From NCBI RefSeq assembly GCF_037975245.1, contig NC_092576.1, positions 21,267,611 to 21,331,610 on the forward strand: DNA of 64,000 nucleotides, written 5' to 3'. Positions within the stretch are counted from its first letter, which is position 1; the number at the start of each line of letters is the position of its first letter. The position numbers and the translations under genes are program-made. Shown here piece after piece: positions 14,501 through 28,634 of this stretch. The notes beneath the pieces are model-generated. The model searched no databases. It was not told the DNA's origin and saw only the letters and a list, made by a program, of their open reading frames with translations. The stretch comes from Apostichopus japonicus (Eukaryota; Echinodermata; Holothuroidea; Aspidochirotida; Stichopodidae).

Positions 14501-16362
14501 GATCGGTACTGCACATTCGATTGATCGGTACCGAACATTCGATTGATCGGTACCGCACATTCGATTGATCGGTACCGCACATTCGATTGATCGGAACGGA
14601 ACATTCGATTGATCGGTACCGCACATTCGATTGATCGGTACCGCACATTCGATTGATCGGTACCGCACATTCGTTTGATCGGTACCGCACATTCGATTGA
14701 TCGGTACCGCACATTCGATTGATCGGTACCGCACATTCGATTGATCGGTACCGCACATTCGATTGATCGGTACCGCACATTCGATTGATCGGTACCGCAC
14801 ATTCGATTGATCGGTACCGCACATTCGATTGATCCGTACCGCACATTCGATTGATCGGTCACGCACATTCGCTTGATCGGTACGGAACATTCGTTTGATC
14901 GGTACCGCACATTCGTTTGATCTGTACTTAACATTCGATTGATCGGTAAGGAACATTCGATTGATCGGTACTGCACATTCGATTGATCGGTACCGCACAT
15001 TCGATTGATCGGAACCGCAAATTCGATTGATCGGTACCGCACATTCGATTGATCGGTACGGAACATTCGATTGATCGGTACCGCACATTCGATTGATCGG
15101 TACGGAACATTCGATTGATCGGTACCGCACATTCGATTGATCCGTACCGCACATTCGATTGATCGGTACGTAACATTCGTTTGATCGGTACCGCACATTC
15201 GATTGATCGGTACCGCACATTCGATTGATCGGTACTGCACATTCGATTGATCGGTACTGCACATTCGATTGATCGGTACCGAACATTCGATTGATCGGTA
15301 CCGCACATTCGATTGATCGGTACCGCACATTCGATTGATCGGAACGGAACATTCGATTGATCGGTACCGCACATTCGATTGATCGGAACGGAACATTCGA
15401 TTGATCGGTACCGCACATTGGTTTGATCGGTACCGCACATTCCATTGATCGGTACCGCACATTCGATTGATCGGTACGGCACATTCGATTGATCGGTACC
15501 GCACATTCGATTGATCGGTACCGCACATTCGATTGATCGGTCACGCATATTCGATTGATCGGTAACGCACATTCGATTGGTCGGTACGGAAAATTCGATT
15601 TATCGGAACGGAACATTCGATTGATCGGTACCGCACATTCGATTGATCGGAACGGAACATTCGAATGATCGGTACTGCACATTCGATTGATCGGTACCGC
15701 ACATTCGATTGATCGGTCACGCTCATTCGCTTGATCGGTACTGAACATTCGTTTGATCGGTACCGCACATTCGATTGATCGGTACGGAACATTCGATTGA
15801 TCGGTAAGGAACATTCGATTGATCGGTACTGCACATTCGATTGATCGGTACCGCACATTCGATTGATCGGTACGGAACATTCGTTTTATCGGTACCGCAC
15901 ATTCGATTGATCGGTACTGCACATTCGATTGATCGGTACTGCACATTCGATTGATCGGTACCGAACATTCGATTGATCGGTACCGCACATTCGATTGATC
16001 GGTACCGCACATTCGATTGATCGGAACGGAACATTCGATTGATCCGTACCGCACATTCGATTGATCGGTACCGCACATTCGATTGATCGGTACCGCACAT
16101 TCGATTGATCGGTACTGCACATTCGATTGATCGGTACCGCATATTCGATTGATCGGTACCGCACATTCGATTGATCGGTCACGCACATTCGATTGATCGG
16201 TACGGAACATTCGTTTGATCGGTACCGCACATTCGATTGATCGGTACCGCAAATTCGATTGATCGGTACGGAACATTCGATTGATCGGTACGGAACAATC
16301 GATTGATCGGTACCGCACATTCGATTGATCCGTAGCGCACATTCGATTGATCGGTCACGCAC

Positions 16363-16383
16363 ATTCGATTGATGGTACGGAAC
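16363..16383. other. 21-bp unit, deletion type 2
   Basis: Same missing C, 4,817 bases (219 units minus one base) after 11,546. Confidence 0.95.
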
Positions 16384-19300
16384 ATTCGTTTGATCGGTAC
16401 CGCACATTCAATTGATCGGTACGGAACATTCGATTGATCGGTAAGGAACATTCGATTGATCGGTACCGCACATTCGATTGATCGGTACCGCATATTCGAT
16501 TGATCGGTACCGCACATTCGATTGATCCGTACCGCACATTAGATTGATCGGTACCGTACATTCGATTGATCGGTCACGCACATTCGATTGATCGGTACGG
16601 AACATTCGATTGATCGGTAAGGAACATTCGATTGATCGGTACTGCACATTCGATTGATCGGTACTGCACATTCGATTGATCGGTACCGCACATTCGATTA
16701 AACGGTACTGCACATTCGATTGATCGGTACCGCACATTCGATTGATCGGTACGGAACATTCGTTTGATCGGTACCGCACATTCAATTGATCGGTACCGCA
16801 CATTCGATTTATCGGTACTGCACATTCGATTGATCGGTACTGCACATTCGATTGATCGGTACCGAACATTCGATTGATCGGTACCGCACATTCGATTGAT
16901 CGGTACCGCACATTCGATTGATCGGAACGGAACATTCGATTGATCGGTACCGCACATTCGATTGATCGGTACCGCACATTCGATTGATCGGTACCGCACA
17001 TTCGTTTGATCGGTACCGCACATTCGATTGATCGGTACCGCACATTCGATTGATCGGTACCGCACATTCGATTGATCGGTACCGCACATTCGATTGATCG
17101 GTACCGCACATTCGATTGATCGGTACCGCACATTCGATTGATCGGTACCGCACATTCGATTGATCGGAACCGCAAATTCGATTGATCGGTACCGCACATT
17201 CGATTGATCGGTACGGAACATTCGATTGATCCGTACCGCACATTCGATTGATCGGTACGTAACATTCGTTTGATCGGTACCGCACATTCGATTGATCGGT
17301 ACTGCACATTCGATTGATCGGTACTGCACATTCGATTGATCGGTACCGAACATTCGATTGATCGGTACCGCACATTCGATTGATCGGTACCGCACATTCG
17401 ATTGATCGGAACGGAACATTCGATTGATCGGTACCGCACATTCGATTGATCGGAACGGAACATTCGATTGATCGGTACCGCACATTGGTTTGATCGGTAC
17501 CGCACATTCGATTGATCGGTACCGCACATTCGATTGATCGGTACGGCACATTCGATTGATCGGTACCGCACATTCGATTGATCGGTACCGCACATTCGAT
17601 TGATCGGTCACGCATATTCGATTGATCGGTAACGCACATTCGATTGATCGGTACGCAAAATTCGATTGATCGGAACGGAACATTCGATTGATCGGTACCG
17701 CACATTCGATTGATCGGAACGGAACATTCGAATGATCGGTACTGCACATTCGATTGATCGGTACCGCACATTCGATTGATCGGTCACGCTCATTCGCTTG
17801 ATCGGTACTGAACATTCGTTTGATCGGTACCGCACATTCGATTGATCGGTAAGGAACATTCGATTGATCGGTACTGCACATTCGATTGATCGGTACCGCA
17901 CATTCGTATGATCGGTACCGCACATTCGATTGATCGGTACCGCACATTCGATTGATCGGTACGGAACATTCGTTTTATCGGTACCGCACATTCGATTGAT
18001 CGGTACTGCACATTCGATTGATCGGTACTGCACATTCGATTGATCGGTACAGAACATTCGATTGATCGGTACCGCACATTCGATTGATCGGTACCGCACA
18101 TTCGATTGATCGGAACGGAACATTCGATTGATCCGTACCGCACATTCGATTGATCGGAACGGAACATTCGATTGATCGGTACCGCACATTCGATTGATCG
18201 GTACCGCACATTCGATTGATCGGTACCGCACATTCGATTGATCGGTACCGCACATTCGATTGATCGGTACTGCACATTCGATTGATCGGTACCGCACATT
18301 CGATTGATCGGTACCGCACATTCGATTGATCGGTACCGCACATTCGATTGATCGGTCACGCACATTCGATTGATCGGTACGGAACATTCGTTTGATCGGT
18401 ACCGCACATTCGATTGATTGGTACCGCAAATTCCATTGATCGGTACGGAACATTCGATTGATCGGTACGGAACAATCGATTGATCGGTACCGCACATTCG
18501 ATTGATCCGTAGCGCACATTCGATTGATCGGTCACGCACATTCGATTGATCGGTACGGAACATTCGTTTGATCGGTATCGCACATTCGATTGATCGGTAC
18601 GGAACATTCGATTGATCGGTAAGGAACATTCGATTGATCGGTACCGCACATTCGATTGATCGGTACCGCATATTCGATTGATCGGTACCGCACATTCGAT
18701 TGATCGGTACCGCACATTAGATTGATCGGTACCGTACATTCGATTGATCGGTCACGCACATTCGATTGATCGGTACGGAACATTCGATTGATCGGTAAGG
18801 AACATTCAATTGATCGGTACTGCACATTCGATTGATCGGTACTGCACATTCGATTGATCGGTACCGCACATTCGATTAAACGGTACCGCACATTCGATTG
18901 ATCGGTACCGCACATTCGATTGATCGGTACGGAACATTCGTTTGATCGGTACCGCACATTCAATTGATCGGTACCGCACATTCGATTTATCGGTACTGCA
19001 CATTCGATTGATCGGTACTGCACATTCGATTGATCGGTACCGCACATTCGATTAAACGGTACCGCACATTCGATTGATCGGTACCGCACATTCGATTGAT
19101 CGGTACGGAACATTCGTTTGATCGGTACCGCACATTCAATTGATCGGTACCGCACATTCGATTTATCGGTACTGCACATTCAATTGATCGGTACTGCACA
19201 TTCGATTGATCGGTACCGCACATTCGATTGATCGGTACCGCACATTCGATTGATCGGTACCGCACATTCGATTGATCGGAACGGAACATTCGAATGATCG

Positions 19301-19749
19301 GTACTGCACATTCGATTGATCGGTACCGCACATTCGATTGATCGGTACCGCACATTCGATTGATCCGTACTGCACATTCGATTGATCGGTCACGCACATT
19401 CGCTTGATCGGTACTGAACATTTTTTTGATCGGTCACGCACATTCGACTGATCGGTAACGCACATTCCATTGATCGGTACGGAAAATTCGATTGATCGGA
19501 ACGGAACATTCGATTGATCGGTACCGCACATTCGATTGATCGGAACGGAACATTCGAATGATCGGTACTGCACATTCGATTGATCGGTACCGCACATTCG
19601 ATTGATCGGTACCGCACATTCGATTGATCGGTACCGCACATTCGATTGATCGGAACGGAACATTCGATTGATCGGTACCGAACATTCGATTGATCGGTAC
19701 CGCACATTCGATTGATCGGTACCGCACATTCGATTGATCGGTACCGCAC

Positions 19750-19770
19750 ATTCGATTATCGGTACCGCAC
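19750..19770. other. 21-bp unit, deletion type 1
   Basis: Counterpart of the unit at 3,871, offset 15,879. Confidence 0.95.
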
Positions 19771-20738
19771 ATTCGATTGATCGGTACCGCACATTCGATT
19801 GATCGGTACCGCACATTCGATTGATCGGTACGGAACATTCGTTTGATCGGTACCGCACATTCGATTGATCGGTACGGAACATTCGATTGATCGGTACGGA
19901 ACATTCGATTGATCGGTATTGCACATTCGATTGATCGGTACCGCACATTCGATTGATCGGACCCGCACATTCGATTGATCGGTATCGCACATTCGATTGA
20001 TCGATACGGAACATTCGATTGATCGGTACCGCACATTCGATTGATCGGTACGGAACATTCGATTGATCGGTACCGCACATTCGATCGATCCGTACCGCAC
20101 ATTCGATTGAGCGGTACCGCACATTCGATTGATCGGTACCGCACATTCGATTGATCGGTACGGAACATTCGTTTGATCGGTACCGCACATTCGATTGATC
20201 GGTACGGAACATTCGATTGATCGGTAAGGAACATTCGATTGATCGGTACCGCACATTCGATTGATCGGAACGGAACATTCGAATGATCGGTACTGCACAT
20301 TCGATTGATCGGTACCGCACATTCGATTGATCGATACCGCACATTCGATTGATCCGTACTGCACATTCGATTGATCGGTCACGCACATTCGCTTGATCGG
20401 TACTGAACATTTTTTTGATCGGTCACGCACATTCGACTGATCGGTAACGCACATTCGATTGATCGGTACGGAAAATTCGATTGATCGGAACGGAACATTC
20501 GATTGATCGGTACCGCACATTCGATTGATCGGAACGGAACATTCGAATGATCGGTACTGCACATTCGATTGATCGGTACCGCACATTCGATTGATCGGTA
20601 CCGCACATTCGATTGATCGGTACCGCACATTCGATTGATCGGAACGGAACATTCGATTGATCGGTACCGAACATTCGATTGATCGGTACCGCACATTCGA
20701 TTGATCGGTACCGCACATTCGATTGATCGGAACGGAAC

Positions 20739-20759
20739 ATTCGATTATCGGTACCGCAC
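20739..20759. other. 21-bp unit, deletion type 1
   Basis: Counterpart of the unit at 4,442, offset 16,297. Confidence 0.95.
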
Positions 20760-22037
20760 ATTCGATTGATCGGTACCGCACATTCGATTGATCGGTACCG
20801 CACATTCGATTGATCGGTACGGAACATTCGTTTGATCGGTACCGCACATTCGATTGATCGGTACGGAACATTCGATTGATCGGTACGGAACATTCGATTG
20901 ATCGGTATTGCACATTCGATTGATCGGTACCGCACATTCGATTGATCGGAACCGCACATTCGATTGATCGGTATCGCACATTCGATTGATCGATACGGAA
21001 CATTCGATTGATCGGTACCGCACATTCGATTGATCGGTACGGAACATTCGATTGATCGGTACCGCACATTCGATCGATCCGTACCGCACATTCGATTGAG
21101 CGGTACCGCACATTCGATTGATCGGTACCGCACATTCGATTGATCGGTATGGAACATTCGTTTGATCGGTACCGCACATTCGATTGATCGGTACGGAACA
21201 TTCGATTGATCGGTAAGGAACATTCGATTGATCGGTACCGCACATTTGATTGATCGGTACCGCACATTCGATTGATCGGTACCGCACATTCGATTGATCG
21301 GTACGGAACATTCGATTGATCGGTACCGCACATTCGATTGATCGGTACTGCACATTCGATTGATCGGTACCGCACATTCGATTGATCCGTACCGCACATT
21401 CGATTGATCGGTACCGCACATTCGATTGATCGGTACGGAACATTCGTTTGATCGGTACCGAACATTCGATTGATCGGTACCGCACATTCGAATGATCGGT
21501 ACGGAACATTCGATTGATCGGTAAGGAACATTCGATTGATCAGTCACGCACATTCGACTGATCGGTAACGCACATTCGATTGATCGGTACGGAAAATTCG
21601 ATTGATCGGAACGGAACATTCGATTGATCGGTACCGCACATTCGATTGATCGGAACGGAACATTCGAATGATCGGTACTGCACATTCGATTGATCGGTAC
21701 CGCACATTCGATTGATCGGTACCGCACATTCGATTGATCGGTACCGCACATTCGATTGATCGGAACCGCACATTCGATTGATCGGTACCGCATATTCGTT
21801 TGATCGGTACCGCACATTCGATTGATCGGTACCGCACATTCGATTGATCGGTACTGCACATTCGATTGATCGGTACTGCACATTCGATTGATCGGTACCG
21901 CACATTCGATTGATCGGTACCGCACATTCGATTGATCGGTACCGCACATTCGATTGATCCGTACCGCACATTCGATTGATCGGTCACGCACATTCGCTTG
22001 ATCGGTACTGAACATTCGTTTGATCGGTACCGCACAT

Positions 22038-23973
22038 TCGATTGATCGGTACGGAACATTCGATTGATCGGTAAGGAACATTCGATTGATCGGTACTGCA
22101 CATTCGATTGATCGGTACCGCACATTCGATTGATCGGTACCGCACATTCGATTGATCGGTACCGCACATTCGATTGATCGGTACGGAACATTCGATTGAT
22201 CGGTACTGAACATTCGATTGATCGGTACGGAACATTCGTTTGATCGGTACCGCACTTTCGATTGATCGGTACGGAACATTCGATTGATCTGTAAGGAACA
22301 TTCGATTGATCGGTACTGCACATTCGATTGATCGGTACCGCACATTCGATTGATCGGTACCGCACATTCGATTGATCGGTACCGCACATTCGATTGATCG
22401 GTACCGCACATTCGATTGATCGGTACGGAACATTCGTTTGATCGGTACCGCACATTCGATTGATCGGTACCGCACATTCGATTGATCGGTACCGCACATT
22501 CGATTGATCGGTACTGCACATTCGATTGATCAATACCGAACGTTCGATTGATCGGTACCGCACATTCGATTGATCGGTACCGCACATTCGATTGATCGGA
22601 ACGGAACATTCGATTGATCGGTACCGCACATTCGATTGATCGGTACGGAACATTCGATTGATCGGTACCGCACATTCGTTTGATCGGTAACGCACATTCG
22701 ATTGATCGGTACCGCACATTCGATTGATCGGTACTGCATATTCGATTGATCGGTACCGCACATTCGATTGATCGGTACCGCACATTCGATTGATCGGTAC
22801 CGCACATTCGATTGATCGGTACTGCACATTCGATTGATCCGTACCGCACATTCGATTGATCGGTCACGCACATTCGCTTGATCGGTACGGCACATTCGTT
22901 TGATCGGTACCGCACATTCGGTTGATCGGTACGGAACATTCGATTGATCGGTAAGGAACATTCGATTGAGCGGTACCGCACATTAGATTGATCGGTACGT
23001 AACATTCGTTTGATCGGTACCGCACATTCGATTGATCGGTACCGCACATTCGATTGATCGGTACTGCACATTCGATTGATCGGTACTGCACATTCGATTG
23101 ATCGGTACCGAACATTCGATTGATCGGTACCGCACATTCGATTGATCGGTACCGCACATTCGATTGATCGGAACGGAACATTCGATTGATCGGTACCGCA
23201 CATTCGATTGATCGGAACGGAACATTCGATTGATCGGTACCGCACATTCGTTTGATCGGTACCGCACATTCGATTGATCGGTACCGCACATTCGATTGAT
23301 CGGTACGGAACATTCGATTGATCGGTACTGCACATTCGATTGATCGGTACCGCACATTCGATTGATCGGTACTGCACATTCGATTGATCGGTACCGCACA
23401 TTCGATTGATCGGTACCGCACATTCGATTGATCGGTAACGCACATTCGACTGATCGGTAACGCACATTCGATTGATCGGTACGGAAAATTCGATTGATCG
23501 GAACGGAACATTCGATTGATCGGTACCGCACATTCGATTGATCGGAACGGAACATTCGAATGATCGGTACTGCACATTCGATTGATCGGTACCGCACATT
23601 CGATTGATCGGTACCGCACATTCGATTGATCGGTAGAGCACATTCGATTGATCGGAACGGAATATTCGATTGATCGGTACCGCACATTCGATTGATCGGA
23701 ACGGAACATTCGATTGATCGGTACCGCACATTCGTTTGATCGGTACCGCACATTCCATTGATCGATACCGCACATTCGATTGATCGGTACTGCACATTCG
23801 ATTGATCGGTACTGCACATTCGACTGATCGGTACCGCACATTCGATTGATCGGTACCCCACATTCGATTGATCGGTATCGCACATTCGATTGATCCGTAC
23901 CGCACATTCGATTGATCGGTCACGCACATTCGCTTGATCGGTACTGAACATTCGTTTGATCGGTACCGCACAT
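22038..23973. repeat. Higher-order block A1, copy 3, first of a 1,936-bp tandem pair
   Basis: It aligns to 6,620 onward at offset 15,418 (701 units minus four one-base deletions). The next copy starts exactly 1,936 bases (88 units) later. Shared rare markers include GATCAATACC near 22,530, ATTAGATTGATC near 22,983 and GGTAGAGCAC near 23,633. It lacks the ATTCGATTTATC unit present near 755 and 7,374. Confidence 0.85.
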
Positions 23974-25870
23974 TCGATTGATCGGTACGGAACATTCGAT
24001 TGATCGGTAAGGAACATTCGATTGATCGGTACTGCACATTCGATTGATCGGTACCGCACATTCGATTGATCGGTACCGCACATTCGATTGATCGGTACCG
24101 CACATTCGATTGATCGGTACGGAACATTCGATTGATCGGTACTGAACATTCGATTGATCGGTACGGAACATTCGTTTGATCGGTACCGCACTTTCGATTG
24201 ATCGGTACGGAACATTCGATTGATCTGTAAGGAACATTCGATTGATCGGTACTGCACATTCGATTGATCGGTACCGCACATTCGATTGATCGGTACCGCA
24301 CATTCGATTGATCGGTACCGCACATTCGATTGATCGGTACCGCACATTCGATTGATCGGTACGGAACATTCGTTTGATCGGTACCGCACATTCGATTGAT
24401 CGGTACCGCACATTCGATTGATCGGTACCGCACATTCGATTGATCGGTACTGCACATTCGATTGATCAATACCGAACGTTCGATTGATCGGTACCGCACA
24501 TTCGATTGATCGGTACCGCACATTCGATTGATCGGAACGGAACATTCGATTGATCGGTACCGCACATTCGATTGATCGGTACGGAACATTCGATTGATCG
24601 GTACCGCACATTCGTTTGATCAGTAACGCACATTCGATTGATCGGTACCGCACATTCGATTGATCGGTACTGCATATTCGATTGATCGGTACCGCACATT
24701 CGATTGATCGGTACCGCACATTCGATTGATCGGTACCGCACATTCGATTGATCGGTACTGCACATTCGATTGATCCGTACCGCACATTCGATTGATCGGT
24801 CACGCACATTCGCTTGATCGGTACGGCACATTCGTTTGATCGGTACCGCACATTCGGTTGATCGGTACGGAACATTCGATTGATCGGTAAGGAACATTCG
24901 ATTGAGCGGTACCGCACATTAGATTGATCGGTACGTAACATTCGTTTGATCGGTACCGCACATTCGATTGATCGGTACCGCACATTCGATTGATCGGTAC
25001 TGCACATTCGATTGATCGGTACTGCACATTCGATTGATCGGTACCGAACATTCGATTGATCGGTACCGCACATTCGATTGATCGGTACCGCACATTCGAT
25101 TGATCGGAACGGAACATTCGATTGATCGGTACCGCACATTCGATTGATCGGAACGGAACATTCGATTGATCGGTACCGCACATTCGTTTGATCGGTACCG
25201 CACATTCGATTGATCGGTACCGCACATTCGATTGATCGGTACGGAACATTCGATTGATCGGTACTGCACATTCGATTGATCGGTACCGCACATTCGATTG
25301 ATCGGTACTGCACATTCGATTGATCGGTACCGCACATTCGATTGATCGGTACCGCACATTCGATTGATCGGTAACGCACATTCGACTGATCGGTAACGCA
25401 CATTCGATTGATCGGTACGGAAAATTCGATTGATCGGAACGGAACATTCGATTGATCGGTACCGCACATTCGATTGATCGGTACCGCACATTCGATTGAT
25501 CGGTAGAGCACATTCGATTGATCGGAACGGAATATTCGATTGATCGGTACCGCACATTCGATTGATCGGAACGGAACATTCGATTGATCGGTACCGCACA
25601 TTCGTTTGATCGGTACCGCACATTCCATTGATCGATACCGCACATTCGATTGATCGGTACTGCACATTCGATTGATCGGTACTGCACATTCGACTGATCG
25701 GTACCGCACATTCGATTGATCGGTACCCCACATTCGATTGATCGGTATCGCACATTCGATTGATCCGTACCGCACATTCGATTGATCGGTCACGCACATT
25801 CGCTTGATCGGTACTGAACATTCGTTTGATCGGTACCGCACATTCGATTGATCGGTACGGAACATTCGAT
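23974..25870. repeat. Higher-order block A1, copy 4, second of the 1,936-bp tandem pair
   Basis: It follows copy 3 at a period of 1,936 bases. It has lost 66 bases (three units) upstream of GGTAGAGCAC: that marker lies at 25,503, only 1,870 bases after its partner at 23,633. It also has GATCAGTAACGC near 24,618, where copy 3 has GATCGGTAACGC. Past about 25,870 the sequence becomes zone-B-like. Confidence 0.82.
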
Positions 25871-25919
25871 TGATCGGTACGGAACATTCGATTGATCGGT
25901 ACTGCACATTCGATTGATC

Positions 25920-26335
25920 GGTACCGCACATTCGATTGATCGGTACCGCACATTCGATTGATCGGTACCGCACATTCGATTGATCGGTACCGCACATTCG
26001 ATTGATCGGTACCGCACATTCGATTGATCGGTACCGCACATTCGATTGATCGGTACCGCATATTCGATTGATCGGTACCGCACATTCGATTGATCGGTAC
26101 CGCATATTCGATTGATCGGTACCGCATATTCGATTGATCGGTACCGCACATTCGTTTGATCGGTACCGCACATTCGATTGATCGGTACCGCACATTCGAT
26201 TGATCGGTACCGCACATTCGATTGATCGGTACCGCATATTCGATTGATCGGTACCGCACATTCGATTGATCGGTACCGCACATTCGATTGATCGGTACCG
26301 CACATTCGATTGATCGGTACCGCACATTCGATTGA
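25920..26335. repeat. Homogeneous consensus run at the zone A-prime/B-prime junction
   Basis: Almost all units are GGTACCGCAC, with scattered GCATATTCG and one ATTCGTTTGATC. The pattern of GCATATTCG units resembles that of the run at 8,540-8,970, which suggests the junction itself was copied. Confidence 0.65.
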
Positions 26336-28613
26336 TCCGTACCGCACATTCGATTGATCGGTACCGCACATTCGATTGATCGGAACGGAACATTCGATTG
26401 ATCGGTACTGCACATTCGATTGATCCGTACCGCACATTCGATTGATCGGTACCGCACATTCGATTGATCGGTACGGAACATTCGATTGATCGGTAAGGAA
26501 CATTCGATTGATCGGTACTGCACATTCGATTGATCGGTACTGCACATTCGATTGATCGGTACCGCACATTCGATTAAACGGTACCGCACATTCGATTGAT
26601 CGGTACCGCACATTCGATTGATCGGTACCGCACATTCGTTTGATCGGTACCGCACATTCAATTGATCGGTACCGCACATTCGATTTATCGGTACTGCACA
26701 TTCGATTGATCGGTACTGCACATTCGATTGATCGGTACCGAACATTCGATTGATCGGTACCGCACATTCGATTGATCGGTACCGCACATTCGATTGATCG
26801 GAACGGAACATTCGATTGATCGGTACCGCACATTCGATTGATCGGTACCGCACATTCGATTGATCGGTACCGCACATTCGTTTGATCGGTACCGCACATT
26901 CGATTGATCGGTACCGCACATTCGATTGATCGGTACCGCACATTCGATTGATCGGTACCGCACATTCGATTGATCGGTACCGCACATTCGATTGATCGGT
27001 ACCGCACATTCGATTGATCGGTACCGCACATTCGATTGATCCGTACCGCACATTCGATTGATCGGTCACGCACATTCGCTTGATCGGTACGGAACATTCG
27101 TTTGATCGGTACCGCACATTCGTTTGATCTGTACGGAACATTCGATTGATCGGTAAGGAACATTCGATTGATCGGTACTGCACATTCGATTGATCGGTAC
27201 CGCACATTCGATTGATCGGAACCGCAAATTCGATTGATCGGTACCGCACATTCGATTGATCGGTACGGAACATTCGATTGATCGGTACCGCACATTCGAT
27301 TGATCGGTACGGAACATTCGATTGATCGGTACCGCACATTCGATTGATCCGCACCGCACATTCGATTGATCGGTACGTAACATTCGTTTGATCGGTACCG
27401 CACATTCGATTGATCGGTACCGCACATTCGATTGATCGGTACTGCACATTCGATTGATCGGTACTGCACATTCGATTGATCGGTACCGAACATTCGATTG
27501 ATCGGTACCGCACATTCGATTGATCGGTACCGCACATTCGATTGATCGGAACGGAACATTCGATTGATCGGTACCGCACATTCGATTGATCGGAACGGAA
27601 CATTCGATTGATCGGTACCGCACATTGGTTTGATCGGTACCGCACATTCCATTGATCGGTACCGCACATTCGATTGATCGGTACGGCACATTCGATTGAT
27701 CGGTACCGCACATTCGATTGATCGGTACCGCACATTCGATTGATCGGTCACGCATATTCGATTGATCGGTAACGCACATTCGATTGGTCGGTACGGAAAA
27801 TTCGATTTATCGGAACGGAACATTCGATTGATCGGTACCGCACATTCGATTGATCGGAACGGAACATTCGAATGATCGGTACTGCACATTCGATTGATCG
27901 GTACCGCACATTCGATTGATCGGTCACGCTCATTCGCTTGATCGGTACTGAACATTCGTTTGATCGGTACCGCACATTCGATTGATCGGTACGGAACATT
28001 CGATTGATCGGTAAGGAACATTCGATTGATCGGTACTGCACATTCGATTGATCGGTACCGCACATTCGATTGATCGGTACGGAACATTCGTTTTATCGGT
28101 ACCGCACATTCGATTGATCGGTACTGCACATTCGATTGATCGGTACTGCACATTCGATTGATCGGTACCGAACATTCGATTGATCGGTACCGCACATTCG
28201 ATTGATCGGTACCGCACATTCGATTGATCGGAACGGAACATTCGATTGATCCGTACCGCACATTCGATTGATCGGAACGGAACATTCGATTGATCGGTAC
28301 CGCACATTCGATTGATCGGTACCGCACATTCGATTGATCGGTACCGCACATTCGATTGATCGGTACTGCACATTCGATTGATCGGTACCGCATATTCGAT
28401 TGATCGGTACCGCACATTCGATTGATCGGTCACGCACATTCGATTGATCGGTACGGAACATTCGTTTGATCGGTACCGCACATTCGATTGATCGGTACCG
28501 CAAATTCGATTGATCGGTACGGAACATTCGATTGATCGGTACGGAACAATCGATTGATCGGTACCGCACATTCGATTGATCCGTAGCGCACATTCGATTG
28601 ATCGGTCACGCAC

Positions 28614-28634
28614 ATTCGATTGATGGTACGGAAC
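28614..28634. other. 21-bp unit, deletion type 2
   Basis: Zone B-prime copy, 17,068 bases after 11,546. Confidence 0.95.

Larger units (their letters stand above)
9100..19100. repeat. Zone B of the satellite, with 2.2-2.7 kb super-units
   Basis: The marker is a unit reading ATTCGATTAAAC (three substitutions in GATC, no length change) at about 9,175, 11,880, 14,366, 16,697, 18,875 and 19,051. Spacings are 2,705, 2,486, 2,331, 2,178 and 176 bases. All are whole numbers of units once the one-base deletions at 11,546 and 16,363 are counted. Each super-unit repeats a similar order of variants, including a run of consensus units and the pair GGTACTGCAC, GGTACTGCAC. Further zone markers are ATTCGTTTTATC, GGTACCGCAA and ATTCGTATGATC (17,905). 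A zone-A-like piece with GGTAGAGCAC lies near 13,440-13,740. Confidence 0.75.
19200..25870. repeat. Zone A-prime, second copy of zone A
   Basis: It carries the zone A markers again: 21-base ATTCGATTATC units at 19,750 and 20,739, seven-T units at 19,421-19,427 and 20,410-20,416, and ATTAGATTGATC near 22,983 and 24,919. It aligns to zone A with offsets that step from 15,879 to 16,297, 15,462 and 15,418. The third 21-base unit of zone A is missing, because the 813-base local duplication exists only in zone A. A 44-base (two-unit) difference separates the stretches near 6,300 and 21,765. It also contains a 1,936-base tandem duplication absent from zone A. Confidence 0.8.

Noticed and set aside
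20423-24589. Long minus-strand reading frames (up to 1,388 codons) as genes for a repeat protein
   Set aside because: They occur in all three minus frames at once, overlap each other throughout, end wherever a variant unit happens to make a stop (GGTCAC, ATTAGATT, GATCAATAC, GATTATC), and start at the next ATG, which occurs in nearly every unit. No unique N-terminus, promoter, intron signal or non-repeat domain is present.
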